NCBI RefSeq assembly: GCF_024166365.1
Contig: NC_064825.1
Coordinates: 99,338,480-99,402,479 of the forward strand
DNA from: Elephas maximus indicus
Taxonomy: Eukaryota; Chordata; Mammalia; Proboscidea; Elephantidae
Direction of reading: 5' to 3'
DNA: 64,000 nucleotides
Positions 10,737-20,668 of the stretch are shown in pieces. Position numbers and translations under genes: made by a program. Position 1 is the first letter of the stretch, and each line of letters opens with the position of its first letter. The notes under the pieces are model-generated. The model saw nothing but the letters and a program-made list of their open reading frames with translations. It did no database searches and was not told the DNA's origin.

Positions 10737-12030
10737 AAGGCTGCTGTGAGGCGCAGTTGTGAAACACTCTCAGGTTGTAAAGCTCTGTGCCGGCCAGCAC
10801 CTGGGTGACAGTGGGAGCAAGGCAGGAGCAGTCTGAACAGCTGGCCCTGCTTTGGGGGTGGAAGATGGCCCTGTGGAGTCTGTAGTTTGTGTTGGGGTCT
10901 CCTCCTGCCTCCTGGGCAGTGCCTTAATGGGGCCTGCCTGGAGTGCCCAAACTGTATTCCCGTACCCCTTCTCATTCCCCAAACTTCCTAGATGGTGGCC
11001 CTCATAGGCAGCCACAGGGTAGGTGTGATGATCCCAAAGGACTGGTCCTCCCTGGGCGATAAATGCTGAATCCCGACTTTGCTTTCTTAAGGGGGAGCTG
11101 GTCTAAGGTTAGATTTAGCCCACAGGCAGGAGATGGATGGCAGTTCCAGAGGTGTGCAGGCTGTGAGCCGTGCTCTCAGGCCTCAGGGAGCAAGACTGGC
11201 CCTTACCAGCTGTGTGGCCTTGGACAAGCCTCAGTTTCCTCACCTGTCAAAGGAGCAATGCTTGCCTTGCAAGGTTGTCCTATGGGTCTAAAGGTGTGGA
11301 CAGCAGGTGCCCCACGGTGGGAGGTGCTTCGTACATGGTGGGCGGCCTGCCCCGGCTGAGCGCTCCACAGCTGATGGTGGGAGACCATCCACACTCGGCT
11401 CGCCCCTCCCGCACCCTCTTCCTGCCCGGGCTCAGCCAGATGGTGGGAGCTGGGAAATGCAGCTGAGCTGCACGCTCCCAGTCTATTTTGAGACGCCTCC
11501 TGTTTCCTTTCCTGCCTGGGGCCATGTGGTGGCTGCGGGTCTCTGCTCACAGGATGGGCTCAGAGAGCTGGACCTCATCTTTCCTCTGCCCCTCACTCGC
11601 TCCCAGCCCTTCCCTTCCTCATGGCCTGGGCCCTGTGAGCCCTCGTTTCCTGGCTCCCAGCCCAAGAAGCACAGCTCGCACCCTGCGGGGATGGGGATCA
11701 CGCCCCCAAAGGGCCTTTGGGGTGAGGGACTGGTCACTCATGTGCAATATGGAGAAAGTGGGGAGCCGGAGCTGGCCCCTCGTTGCCCTGGCCCAGCCCC
11801 CTGTTAGCCCCTCTGTCCACTGTAGGCCCCACTGCTGCAGAAGTCGCTGTTTGCATCCTCACCACCCAGCTGCTGCTGCGACTGCTTTCCACACACAGCT
11901 TCCTTCAGAAACACCTTGGGCTCTGCAGAGAGATGGGCCACCCAGGACGCTGGCTGGGCCAGGAGGTCAGGCAGTCCCCTGGCTTGGGGCCTGGCTTGTC
12001 TGAATTCCAGGCGGGCAGAGGAGTCCAAAG
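10737..12030. other. GC-rich single-copy DNA with a MIR piece; no gene seen
   Basis: A MIR-like segment lies at 11,185-11,330 (CCAGCTGTGTGGCCTTGGAC, CTCAGTTTCCTCACCTGTCA). Several long open frames overlap on both strands in 11,170-12,200, as expected from GC-rich sequence. None shows a domain. Confidence 0.5.
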
Positions 12031-12238
12031 AGGAGCTCCTGGGTGGTGCAAATGGTTAGGCACTCGACTACTAGCAGAAAGGTTGGTGGTTCGAACTCCC
12101 CAAGAGGTGCCTCGGAACAGGCTTAGCGACCTGCTTCTGAAAAGCCACAGCCTTGAGAACCCTATGGAGCAGTTCTACTCTGCATGTGTGGGGTTGCTGT
12201 GACTCAGAATCGACTCAACAGCGGCTGACAACAACAGG
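12031..12238 (+). mobile_element. AfroSINE (GGTGGTGCAAATGG form)
   Basis: Full-length SINE: head CTCCTGGGTGGTGCAAATGG, a B-box-like GGTTCGAACTC, a CAGCCTTGAGAACCCTATGG body block, and a tail CGACTCAACAGCGGCTGACA ending in ACAACA. Confidence 0.9.
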
Positions 12239-12324
12239 GGAAGCAGAGGCCTTCATGCCAGAAACCTGGGGCCACCTTGCCCCCCTCCCTCCCATACTCC
12301 CACTGGGCAGAGCTCTGACCCCAG

Positions 12325-12536
12325 TGTGCTTGGGTTTGAGTCCCACGTCTATCACTTACTATCTCTGTGACCTTTCAGCTCTCTGTGCCTCAATTTAGTC
12401 ATCTCTAAAATGGATATAATGAGAGTAACCACCTTGTGGGGTTGTGAGAGAAAAATACCGAGTTAATACCGATAGAGCGCTTAGGGCAGTGTTTGGAACA
12501 TAGTATTTGTTCAATAAATGTTAGCTATTATTATCT
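12325..12536 (+). mobile_element. MIR SINE
   Basis: A long MIR copy: TTGAGTCCCACGTCTATCAC, CTATCTCTGTGACCTTTCAG, CTCTGTGCCTCAATTTAGTC, then CAATAAATGTTAGCTATTAT. Confidence 0.9.
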
Positions 12537-12868
12537 AAGGAAGACCAAAGAAGAATCGATGGCTTTGAATTATGGTGTTGGCAAAGAATATTGAATATAC
12601 CACGGACTTACAGAAGAAGTACAGCCAGAATTGTCCTCAGAAGCAAAGATGGCAAGATCGTCTCATGTACTTTGGACACCCTATCAGGAGCGACCAGTCC
12701 CTGGAGAGGGACATCATGCTTGGTAAAGTGGAGGGTCAGCAAAAAAGAGGAAGAACCTCAATGAGATGGACTGACATGGTGGCTGCAACGATGGGCTCAA
12801 ACATAGCAACGACTGTGAGGATGGCACAGGACCGAGCAGTGTTTCATTGCTTCTGTTGCCTCTATTGA
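12537..12868 (+). mobile_element. RTE 3' end with the ORF C-terminus
   Basis: The plus-strand frame from 12,572 reads QRWQDRLMYFGHPIRSDQSL, then LGKVEGQQKRGRTSMRWTDM, the conserved C-terminal region of RTE/BovB-like ORFs. The copy is 5'-truncated and not coding as a host gene. Confidence 0.9.
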
Positions 12869-13005
12869 TGTCCTCGTCCACCATCTCCTGGAGTGCGGCC
12901 AAACCTCCATTGGCCTCACCACCTCTGTTCTACACCCCAATGAAGCCAGAGGCATCTTTCTAAATAAAAAGTCTGATCAATGTAGCAGGGTCTTGGAATC
13001 AGATA
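12869..13005 (+). mobile_element. L2-like fragment
   Basis: Short stretch with L2-like wording (GGAGTGCGGCCAAACCTCC, AGTCTGATCAATGTAGC). The assignment is weak. Confidence 0.4.
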
Positions 13006-13118
13006 GATTCATTGATTCACTCAACAAATATTTATTGAGGGCCCACTATATGCCGGGCACTGCACTCAGAGCTAGGATACAGCAGTGAACAAAACAAAGC
13101 CTGATGCTTACATTCTAG
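13006..13118 (-). mobile_element. L2 3' end, minus strand
   Basis: Reverse-complement L2 3' end: CACTCAACAAATATTTATTG, CCCACTATATGCCGGGCACT, GATACAGCAGTGAACAAAAC, CTTACATTCTAGCAGG. Confidence 0.85.
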
Positions 13119-13290
13119 CAGGCCCAACCCCCAGCCCTACTATTGGCTGGCCTTGGGCAAGTGTCTAACACCTCAGAGCCTCAATGTTGTCCTCTGCAAA
13201 ATGGGTGATAGAGAATCTGCCCATGGGCTTGCTTCGAGGATTAAGTGAGATACTACATGTAGAATATGAAATATTTTCCAAATGATAGCT
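13119..13290 (+). mobile_element. MIR SINE
   Basis: MIR core: GGCTGGCCTTGGGCAAGTG, CCTCAGAGCCTCAATGTTGT, GCTTGCTTCGAGGATTAAGT. Confidence 0.8.
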
Positions 13291-13299
13291 CTAGAATGA

Positions 13300-13566
13300 G
13301 GATGGTGCCATTCCATTCCCCATTAGCCTCTGTGGTTCATGCTGTATGTACGCAGGCATGGCATTTAAGGCTCTCCACAATCTGGTCCCTATATGCTTCC
13401 CACTTCGTGATGCAAGGGTCATCCCAGGTATCTCAGTACGCCCCAGACAATTCAGTTGGTTGTCTCTGATTAGAACTTCCTGCCCACTCCCCTCCTTTTC
13501 CTGAGAACTCCCTTTTCATCTTTTCAAGGCAGCCCAGCTTCCATGTCACTGCTGGAAGGAGGACAG
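13300..13566 (+). mobile_element. L2 LINE fragment
   Basis: L2 wording: GCATTTAAGGCTCTCCACAA, TCTGGTCCCTATATGCTTCC, then TTCCTGCCCACTCCCCTCC. Moderately diverged. Confidence 0.7.
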
Positions 13567-14093
13567 TGTCTTCGGTACCTAGTGCTGCTGTAACAGAAAT
13601 ACCACAAGTGGGTGGCTTTAAAAAATAGAATTTATTTTCTCACAGCTGGGGATGCTGGCTGTAGGGGAGGTCCTTCCTTGTCGGTAGCCCCTTGAGGTCC
13701 TTACAGCTGTCTTTCCTCTGTGTGTGTCTCTGTGTCTATTCTGGTCTTTATATAACAAAGAAGTGATTAGGTTTAGGATCCACTCTGCACCGATATTACC
13801 TCACTAACATAACAAAAGAAAAATCCTATTTCCAAACAGAGTCATATTTACAGGTACCCAAACCAAAAAACCAAATCTGTTGCCATCCAGTCGATTCTGA
13901 GTCATAGCGACCCTATAGGACAGAGTAGAACTGCCCCATATGGTTTCCAAGGAGTTCCTAGTGGATTCGAACTGCTGATCTTTTGGGTAGCAGCTGTAGC
14001 TCTTAATCACTGCACCACCAGGGTTTCCTTTACAGGTACAGGGATTAGGATTTCAACACATTTTGGGGGATGGGCACAATTCAACCCATAACA
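13567..14093 (-). mobile_element. MLT1-type (ERVL-MaLR) solo LTR, minus strand, carrying a SINE
   Basis: The plus strand reads as the reverse complement of an MLT1 LTR: CTGCTGTAACAGAAATACCA, TTTATTTTCTCACAGCTGGG, TTTCCAAACAGAGTCATATT, ending ACAATTCAACCCATAACA. No internal retroviral region is present. A SINE (13,858-14,028) is nested in it, so the LTR is older than that SINE. It is an ancient mammalian fossil. Confidence 0.85.
13858..14028 (-). mobile_element. AfroSINE, minus strand, with perfect target-site duplication
   Basis: The tail begins CCAAACCAAAAAACCAAATC and the head ends GCACCACCAGGGTTTCC. It is flanked by the perfect 11-bp duplication TTTACAGGTAC (13,847-13,857 and 14,029-14,039), within the MaLR LTR. 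Confidence 0.95.
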
Positions 14094-14197
14094 GGGAAAA
14101 TATGAATGAATTTTGGTGAACACTGACCATCTCTGCCAATACCTGATGTCATAATCTGATGATTTAAATTTTCTAGTTCCTATGGTGTGTGTGGATA

Positions 14198-14487
14198 AGG
14201 ACAGTCAGTAGTGGTTCAGTGGTAAAACTCTCACCTTCCTGTGGGAGACCCAGCTTCAATTCCCAGCCAATGTACCTCATGCATGGCCACCACCTATCCG
14301 TCAGTAGAGACTTGTGTGTTGCTGTGACGCTGAGCAGATTTCAGTGGAGCCTCCAGACTAAGACAGACTAGGAAGAAAGGCCTGGAGACCTACTTCCAAA
14401 ACATCAGCTGTTGAAAACCCTATGGATCCTATCCCGTTGTGCGTGGCGCTGCTACGAGTCAGAGCATACGTTGGCAGCTAACAACAA
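14198..14487 (+). mobile_element. AfroSINE with tRNA-Gly-like head
   Basis: The first about 75 bp resemble tRNA-Gly (AGTGGTTCAGTGGTAAAACT, then CTTCAATTCCCAGCCAATG). The body has GTGTTGCTGTGACGCTGAGC and GGAAGAAAGGCCTGG. The tail is TGGCAGCTAACAACAAC. Confidence 0.85.
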
Positions 14488-15155
14488 CATGTGTGTGAAG
14501 ACCATCCCCCACCCGCCCACACCCACCTCCCCCACCCCCCCACCCCCGCCACAATGAAGGAAGCTGGGCTGCTAGCTCAGTTGGCCCCAGTCGCCAGACC
14601 ACACTGGGCTGAAACAACCTGACCAAGTCATAGGTTACAGATCTCCTGGTGTGTTGGGCAGACGGAGGTGAGAGGCTGACCACTGGTGGGGCTGGGGGGC
14701 GCGGAGTAGCTTAGTGCAGCCCGAGGAGAAGGGGCTGGGGCCAGCACTCCTCTCGAGGGTCTGAGGGCTTGCTCAGGGTTCTGGGAGAGGATTTTGCAGC
14801 CGCAGGAGCCCAGACCCAGGCAGGCTGCAGCTCCTCTCTCTTTGCTAGGAGTGAACGGCCCCTCAGATACTCATTGCCGCTTAGAGGAGAAGCCACTGTG
14901 ACCCGACACCAACCAAATGAGCTGCAAGCAGGACTGTTGGGTAAGTATTTCTTGCATTTTGAAGTTGACTTAATTTTTCAGGAACACCTCTACTGTATAG
15001 ATCAGTTTCCCTTGTTCTGTGCAGAACTTTACCAGGAGTTGTTCACTGCTACAGAAAACACTCCTATCATTGCCACTACCAACAGCGCTGATTGGGATTA
15101 CAATAGAGGGTCCAGGACAGAACGGGAGAAAAGTACAGAATGAAAGATCGAATTC
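14488..15155. other. Single-copy DNA; no gene called
   Basis: A C-rich run lies at 14,505-14,553. A strong splice-donor-like GGTAAGTATTT sits at about 14,939-14,949 at the end of a GC-rich stretch. No supporting acceptor, domain or promoter makes it a called exon. Confidence 0.4.
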
Positions 15156-15156
15156 A

Positions 15157-15290
15157 CAAAAAAAACCAGAGTTACTGACTCATAGTGACTCTATAGGAGT
15201 AGAACTGCCCTATAGGTCACCTAGGGAGAAGCTGGTGGATTAAACCACCTTTGATTAGCAGCCAAACTGTTAACCACTGTGCCACCAGAG
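15157..15290 (-). mobile_element. AfroSINE fragment, minus strand
   Basis: Reverse-complement SINE: AAAAAAAACCAGAGTTACTG, ATAGTGACTCTATAGGAGTA, ending GTTAACCACTGTGCCACCAG. Internally shortened. Confidence 0.85.
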
Positions 15291-15454
15291 ACTGAAGGAA
15301 CCCCGAAGACTATGGCCCCAGACCCCCTTCTAACTCAGAACTGAAGCCACTCCTGAAGTTCACCTTTTAGCCAAAGATTAGGCAGGCCTATAAGACAAAC
15401 AACACCACACAGGGAACATGCTTCTTAGTTCAGTCAAGTATACAAGATTGAACG

Positions 15455-15627
15455 GGCAACCAAAACCCAAACCAAATCCACTGCCATCGAGCCGATTCCG
15501 ACTCTTAGTGACCCTATAGGACAGAGTAGAACTGCCCCACAGGGTTTCCAAGGAGTGCCTGGTGGGTGTGAGCTGCCAGCCTTTTTGTTAGTGGCTGAAC
15601 TCTTAACCACTGTGCTAGCAGGGCTCC
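15455..15627 (-). mobile_element. AfroSINE, minus strand, 5' end abutting a tRNA-Ala pseudogene
   Basis: The tail at the left reads CCAAAACCCAAACCAAATCC and the head at the right ends TGTGCTAGCAGGGCTCC. On the minus strand, its 5' end lies 10 nt downstream of the tRNA-Ala-like sequence at 15,638-15,710. Confidence 0.92.
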
Positions 15628-15637
15628 AGATGCAGCA

Positions 15638-15710
15638 TGGAGAATGAGCGCATCGATCCCGCTACCTCTCACATGCTAAGCAAGCCTTCTACCATTTGAG
15701 CTAATTCCCC
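15638..15710 (-). pseudogene. tRNA-Ala(AGC) pseudogene
   Basis: The 73-nt minus-strand sequence starts GGGGAATTAGCTCAAATGGT and ends CATTCTCCA, as tRNA-Ala-AGC does. The acceptor stem is intact (GGGGAAT with ATTCTCC, one G-U pair), with discriminator A. The anticodon loop is TTAGCAT (anticodon AGC). The D stem has two mismatches (GCTC against GAAG). The anticodon stem keeps five pairs but two are wobble. The T stem (GCGGG against CGCTC) has two mismatches; the T loop ATCGATG is intact. Stem decay suggests a pseudogene. Length is exactly that of the functional gene without CCA. The adjacent SINE runs in the same direction. Confidence 0.9.
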
Positions 15711-15734
15711 ACCTCGGTACATAGTTGCCATTAT

Positions 15735-15945
15735 TATTATTCAAACATTTATTAAGCACTTGTTTTGTGCCAAGCCTTGTCCTGGGCACGGGTTTCCCAA
15801 AGATGTAGAAGACACGGTTCTCAAGGAGCTCAGTGTCTTGTCAGGGACCCAGGAACATAAAGAGACACTTACAGTACCCAGCGCTGTGGAAACCAGGAAC
15901 AATTCTACCAGCAGAAAATTTGGCAAATAAGACCCATTATTTGTA
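15735..15945 (-). mobile_element. L2 3' end, minus strand
   Basis: Reverse-complement L2: CAAACATTTATTAAGCACTT, GTTTTGTGCCAAGCCTTGTC, TCAAGGAGCTCAGTGTCTTG. Confidence 0.75.
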
Positions 15946-16435
15946 TGCAAAATGAAACTACAACCAAGAGTTCTGCTTGCATTCAGGAGCCCACAAGCTG
16001 CCCAGCTCTGGGTAGTGGCTTGTTTCCAAGTTTTCCCACAGCCATTTGCCGCCTGTTTCTGTTCAGTCTTTCACTAGCTGCAACAGCAACAGGCGTCCAA
16101 GGTTAAAAAAAAAAAAGTGGAGGGTGAAAAAGATTAGAATGACTAAAATTGGGAGATGTTATAAGATTCTGGGGTAAAGCCATGTGTGGAAAAGAGTGGG
16201 ATTCAGGAACGTCCTCTGACACTGGCAGAGTCTCTCTGTAGACCTCTCTAGGCCTCAGTTTCTTCATCTGTTAAATGGAGACTCATTCATACATTCGTGG
16301 ATTCATTCAAGCAAAACATGAGCTCCTGCCCATCTGCCTTCTGAGCTGAATTATAAATATAAACTGTAATTAGGCAGGAAGAGTTACAGAAGAGAAGATT
16401 TGGCCTCTGCTTTTTAAATTTTATTTTTTTTGGAA
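15946..16435. other. Unassigned with a MIR piece
   Basis: MIR-like sequence lies at about 16,195-16,290 (CTCTAGGCCTCAGTTTCTTC, ATCTGTTAAATGGAG). No gene seen elsewhere. Confidence 0.45.
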
Positions 16436-16474
16436 TCATGGCTGGGGTAGGAGGGGTGGGAGTGGAGGTGAAGG

Positions 16475-16530
16475 CGTGTGAGTGTGTGTGTGTGAGTGTG
16501 AGAGTATGTGTGTGTGAGTGTGTGTGTAAG
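16475..16530. repeat. Imperfect (TG)n microsatellite
   Basis: Alternating TG with interspersed GAG units over about 55 bp. The open frames across it are repeat products. Confidence 0.9.
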
Positions 16531-17379
16531 AAGGAGGGAAAGCCCTGCTCTCTCACAGGCTCCTTCCTACCCCAAAGGGTTGAGAAGAGCTGGGAGGCCC
16601 TGCGCCCCTTTCTCCCAGCTCCTCCTCACCCTCCTGCACCCTGGTGACAGGCCCCATCAGAGCCAGAACAGCTCATTCCCATGTTAATGGCTCAGGGAGG
16701 GGGCCTTGGTGACAGCTGATCAGGGAGATGGAAAAGGGTTTTCAATTATAGCCTTTGTTTTGTCATATTCTTTCCTATCCAGGCAAGGAGGTGGGGGAAG
16801 CATTTGTCCCTGCTCTTTTGTCTCTGCTCCTGGGCCAAGGTGACCTGGGCCCTGCTCCCTCCTGTGTCCTGTGGCCCTGGACCACCTAAGGAGGGCGGGG
16901 GCAGAAAGGGGCAGGGTTTGGGACTGAGTCCCCCCTACTGCTCTGGGCTTTGAGCCTTGCCTTGAAGGATTCACCCCCATCGGATGGCTCTCCACTCCCA
17001 CCCCAAGTTGACTTGCTTGGTTGGTCTGGGTAGAATGAATCAGGACACCCAGATACGACCCACTCTTTGGAAGAGGTTGCAGCCCCTAGACAGCTTCCAG
17101 GCAAAGGTCACACACATGAGGATCTCTCTGTGGGGTCAGCAAACATCTTTCCTCTGGCTTCTGTTTCCAACGAGCCACGGCAGGGGAGGGCCAACACTGT
17201 CCCTGGGGGCCACCTCCTGGTTTTCCTACTTTCCCAAGAGACTAGGTGTTGGGAACTGCCAGTTTTCCAGGAGACTTAGTCAGCTGGTCACTCCTCAAAG
17301 GCCACCACTCCCTTACCCAGGGTGGGAGGGGCACACCCAGGCCCAAGTTGGCACCTGGAAAAGGACAGTTTAGGAATTT
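16531..17379. other. Single-copy DNA; no gene seen
   Basis: GC-rich, with overlapping frames on both strands and no recognised repeat or domain. Confidence 0.4.
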
Positions 17380-17544
17380 GCATTCCATAGGTCTGAATGC
17401 TGCGTGACCTCAGGCAACTTATTTAACCTCTCTGTGCTTCAGAGTCCTCATCTATAAAATGAGGATAGTCTTACCTAGTTGAGATTTTTGTGGTAGAGAT
17501 TAAATGAGATAATATGCTAAAGCACTTGGCAAGATGCCTGGTGG
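17380..17544 (+). mobile_element. MIR SINE, interrupted on the right by a SINE
   Basis: MIR core: GCTGCGTGACCTCAGGCAAC, TCTCTGTGCTTCAGAGTCCT, CATCTATAAAATGAGGATAG. It resumes briefly at about 17,716 (GGCTACTGCCTGGCTC). Confidence 0.85.
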
Positions 17545-17715
17545 AGAAGCTGCTGCATAAAAGGGAGTGGCTGTTTGAACCCACCTACAGGCACCTCAGA
17601 AGACAGGCCTGGCAATCTGCTTCCAAATGGTCACAGTCTTGAAAACCCTATGGAGCAGTTCCACTCAGCACACATGGGGTTGTTATGAGTCCAAAGGCAA
17701 CTAACAACAACAACG
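17545..17715 (+). mobile_element. AfroSINE, shortened head
   Basis: The body has GTTTGAACCCACCTACAGGC and CTTGAAAACCCTATGGAGCA, and the tail CCAAAGGCAACTAACAACAA. It is inserted in a MIR. Confidence 0.85.
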
Positions 17716-17984
17716 GCTACTGCCTGGCTCAGGGATGGAGGGGTTTGGGTGGGGCACCATGGTAGGAGACAGGAAGGAGGGACTGTGACCCAGCAGGGAT
17801 GTAGCGAGGCATCCTATGCATTGGAGATGTTTTATTGCTTAAGGTAGGTGGGGATACACGGGTGAGACATTTTGGCTCATCTGAAATATTTCATAAGAAA
17901 CATTTTTAAAATGTGCAGATGTTATTCTTTTTTGCAGAAAGTAATTAAATCACTAGAAACCTGTTTTTTGTTTTTTGGTTTTGT

Positions 17985-18290
17985 GGGTGGGGGGAGGGCG
18001 GGGGGGTGGGTGTGTGCTTTAGGTGAAAGTTTACAGAGCGAGTTAGTTTCTAATTCAACAATTTATACACATATTCTTTTGTGACATTGGTTGCAATCCC
18101 CACAATGTGTCAACCTTCTCCACCCTGGGTTCTCTGTTCCATTCATCCAGTTTTCCCGTCCCTTTCCGCCTTCTCGCCTTTGCTTTTGGGCAGGTGTTGC
18201 CCGTTTGGTCTCGTATGCTTGAATGAACTAAGAAGCACGTTACTCACGTGTATTATAGTTTGTTTTATAGGCCTGTCTAATCTTTGGCTG
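17985..18290 (-). mobile_element. L1 3'UTR (Afrotherian L1), left part
   Basis: The plus strand shares the 3'UTR signature of the other L1s here (GTGAAAGTTTACAGAGCGAG, then CCTTTCCGCCTTCTCGCCTT). The 3' end lies at the left, and an RTE fragment interrupts it. Confidence 0.85.
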
Positions 18291-18397
18291 CAACAATGGA
18301 CTGAAGGATAACAATGATCATGAGGACGGCACAGGACCGGGCAGCGTTTTGCTCTGTTGTGTGTGTCAGAACCGACTGGACAGCACCTAACAACAGC
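18291..18397 (+). mobile_element. RTE 3' end, 107 bp, with perfect 12-bp target-site duplication
   Basis: It carries CAACAATGGACTGAAGGATA and AGGACGGCACAGGACCGGGC and ends ACCTAACAACAGC. It is flanked by AATCTTTGGCTG at 18,279-18,290 and 18,398-18,409. It is a 5'-truncated RTE insertion into the L1. Confidence 0.95.
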
Positions 18398-19078
18398 AAT
18401 CTTTGGCTGAAGGGTAAACTTCAGGAGTGACTTCAGTTCTGAGTTAGCAGGATATCCAGGGGCCATAGTTTTAGGGGCTCCTCCAGTCTCTGTCAGAACA
18501 GTAAGCCTGGTCTTTGTGTGTGTGTGTGAATTTGAATTTTGTTCTACGTTTTTGTCCTGCTCTGTCTGGGACCTTCTATTGTGATCCCTGTCAGAGCTAT
18601 TGGTGGTGGTAGCCAGGCACCATCTAGTTGTTCTGGGCTCAGGCTAGTGGAGGCTGTGGTACTTGTGGTCCATTAGTCCTTTGGATTAATATTTCCCTTG
18701 TGTCTTTGGTTTTCTTCATTCTCTTTTGAGCCAGACGAAATGGAACCAGTAGATGTATCTTAGATGGCCGCTCACAAGCTTTTAAGACTCCAGCACTTTT
18801 CACCAAGGTCAGATGTAGAACATTTTCTTTATGAGCTTTGTTATGCCAGTTGATCTAGATATCCCTGAGACCATGGTCCGCAGCCCTCAGCCCCAGTAAC
18901 TTGGCCCCTCAAGGTGTTCGGATGTTTCTATGAAGCTTCTATGACTTTGCCTTGGTCAGGTTGTACTGGCTTCCCCTCTATTGTGTACTGTCTTTCCCTT
19001 CACCACAGTTGACACTTATTTACTACCTAGTTAGTGATTTCTCCTTCCCACCCATCCCCCACTAGACGTCTGTTTTAA
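18398..19078 (-). mobile_element. L1 3'UTR, right part
   Basis: It continues with CCGGCTACCACCAAT-type 3'UTR sequence (plus strand: GGTGGTGGTAGCCAGGCACC, CATCTAGTTGTTCTGGGCTC, TTAAGACTCCAGCACTTTTC). Truncated near 19,078. Confidence 0.85.
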
Positions 19079-19820
19079 AAGAGAGTGAGAGAGAAAGAGA
19101 AAAATTAAAACCAAGCCCTATGATCCAGGTTTAAGCGGAGAAGGGGCCTGGAGTGCACCTCCCTCTGTGACAGTGTGGCTTTTCCAGCAATTGCCAGGTT
19201 CTCTCTGCTGACTTTTCACCTGCCTTTCCTGTTCTCGGCTGGAGGGGCAGCCCAGGGTATTTCCTGGAGCTCTGCTTTCAGGGTCAGGGTAACCTGACAG
19301 CTGCCTTCCCAGTCAGGGCACCCCGACTGGGGCCCAGGGGCTGTGGGTCTGCGTTCTGCCAGGGGCCACCTGCTCCCAGGAGATGGGGGTGCCTCGCCCT
19401 GGAGGAACCCCAGCCCAGGCCCTAGTCCTCTGGAGCTCTGAACTGCAAACAGGCAGCTGTGTTTTGGTGGCAGGAGGGAGGGAAGGTGGGGACTCCTAGG
19501 AGGGGCTGCTGCCCAGAGAGCAGAGATGGAGCCTTCCCTGGGAGGGTCTGGAATCCTAGAACCAGACATCCCAGATGCCTGAGCAGCAGCTGCCTGGTTA
19601 CCTGCAGACGCCAGTTCTGATTGGTCCTGAGGACCAGGTGGGGCTGAGCCTACAGGTGGGCAGAGGAAACTGAGGCCAAAGTGCTCCCAGGAATGAGCCA
19701 GCAGAGGAGGAAAGGGAAGGCATCCCAGGCAGAAAGAGTCAGTACACAGAGGCTCAGAGATGAGAGAAATCTAGTTCAGAACTTCAGTCAGGAGTAGAGT
19801 CGGGGGAGCTAAAGGGGTGT
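19079..19820. other. Single-copy DNA; no gene called
   Basis: GC-rich with one 117-codon minus-strand frame (19,216-19,569) that is low in complexity and lacks domain features. No exon is supported. Confidence 0.4.
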
Positions 19821-19936
19821 AAGAGCGCCAGTTTTCCCTCTCTCACCCCACCCCTACCTCTCGCGTTTGATTGTCCCATTAAGTACCCCCTCGCTCTATT
19901 GGCTGATGGGCTTTCAAAACCCTTTAACTTCCTAAT
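19821..19936 (+). repeat. Copy A of a duplicated non-TE element (conserved noncoding candidate)
   Basis: The core 19,863-19,936 (74 bp) matches 21,352-21,425 at 66 of 74 positions by eye. Shared blocks include GCGTTTGATTGTCCCATT and ATTGGCTGATGGGCTTTCAA. Weaker similarity extends left to about 19,821 (AAGAGC...TTCCCT). It is not a repeat I recognise. It contains an inverted CCAAT box (ATTGG) and a homeodomain-like CCTAAT. Confidence 0.75.
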
Positions 19937-20189
19937 CATCCAGCTAAATCACACACCCCCTTGGAGTCCCCCAAACCACCCTTGGACCCCAGGATCACAG
20001 GTGGGAAAAGTAGTTTCAGTGACCTCAGCCTGGGGTCCACTCCTACTTCCCGTGTTCCTCAATTTGAACTCACATGGAGCCCCCACCCCCACCCAGGGCT
20101 GCTCCCGGGCCAAGCTGAGCCAAACTAAGGTCCTACCCTCTCCATCAAAGCTTTCCTGCAGCTCACAAGGACGTGTTCAGGGCTGTTTT

Positions 20190-20315
20190 CTCATTTCATT
20201 CTCAGCCTGTGACGTAGGCATGATCTCCCATTTTATGTGTCAGGAAAATGAGGCTGGGAGTTGAGGGGGCCTGCCCAGCGTCACAGAGCAGGGAGATGAC
20301 CCCAGGGCTTTCCCC
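20190..20315 (-). mobile_element. MIR SINE fragment, minus strand
   Basis: Reverse-complement MIR: GTAGGCATGATCTCCCATTT, GTGTCAGGAAAATGAGGCTG, CCAGCGTCACAGAGCAGG. Confidence 0.65.
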
Positions 20316-20344
20316 TCCCCTCTGCCCACCTCAAGGAGCTCTGA

Positions 20345-20558
20345 CCAGACCAGACCCAGTGCCGTCGAGTCGATTGGTATAATAATTAAGCACTCTGAAA
20401 GATTGGCTGTTCAAATCCACCCAGTGGCTCTGCGGGAGAAAGACCTGGTGATCTGCTGCCATAAAGATGGCAGCCGAGAAAACCCTATGGGGCGGTTCTA
20501 CCGTGTCCCCTGGGGCGGCTCTGAATGAAAATCGGCTGGACAACAGCAACTGACACCC
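20345..20558 (+). mobile_element. AfroSINE, with a rearranged left end
   Basis: The left 20 bp (CAGTGCCGTCGAGTCGATT) is an inverted scrap of a SINE tail. The plus-strand SINE then follows: GTTCAAATCCACCCAGTGGC, GAAAACCCTATGGGGCGGTT, CGGCTGGACAACAGCAACTG. Confidence 0.8.
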
Positions 20559-20574
20559 CAACCTCAGAGATGCA

Positions 20575-20668
20575 TTAACACCTCGCTGCTCAAGCACGGA
20601 CCCAGACCAGCAGCAGCCGCTGGGAGCTTATTAAAAATGCAGAATTCAGGTCCCTCCCTCCATCCGTT
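20575..20668 (+). mobile_element. MER5A-like hAT fragment, left part
   Basis: CTGGGAGCTTATTAAAAATG and CAGAATTCAGGTCCCTCCCT match the MER5A/MER5 body. The right end reappears after the U6-SINE block at 20,973-21,012 (GAGAAGCCCTGCTTTAGAG). The middle of the element is missing. Confidence 0.7.

Noticed and set aside
11170-12202. Overlapping frames of 98-171 codons on both strands
   Set aside because: GC-rich DNA gives mutually overlapping frames; the final one runs into a SINE and none has a conserved motif.
14769-14950. Possible first exon ending at a GGTAAGTATTT donor
   Set aside because: Only a donor match and raised GC support it. There is no acceptor partner, conserved peptide or CpG island that I can see. 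RNA-seq would settle it.
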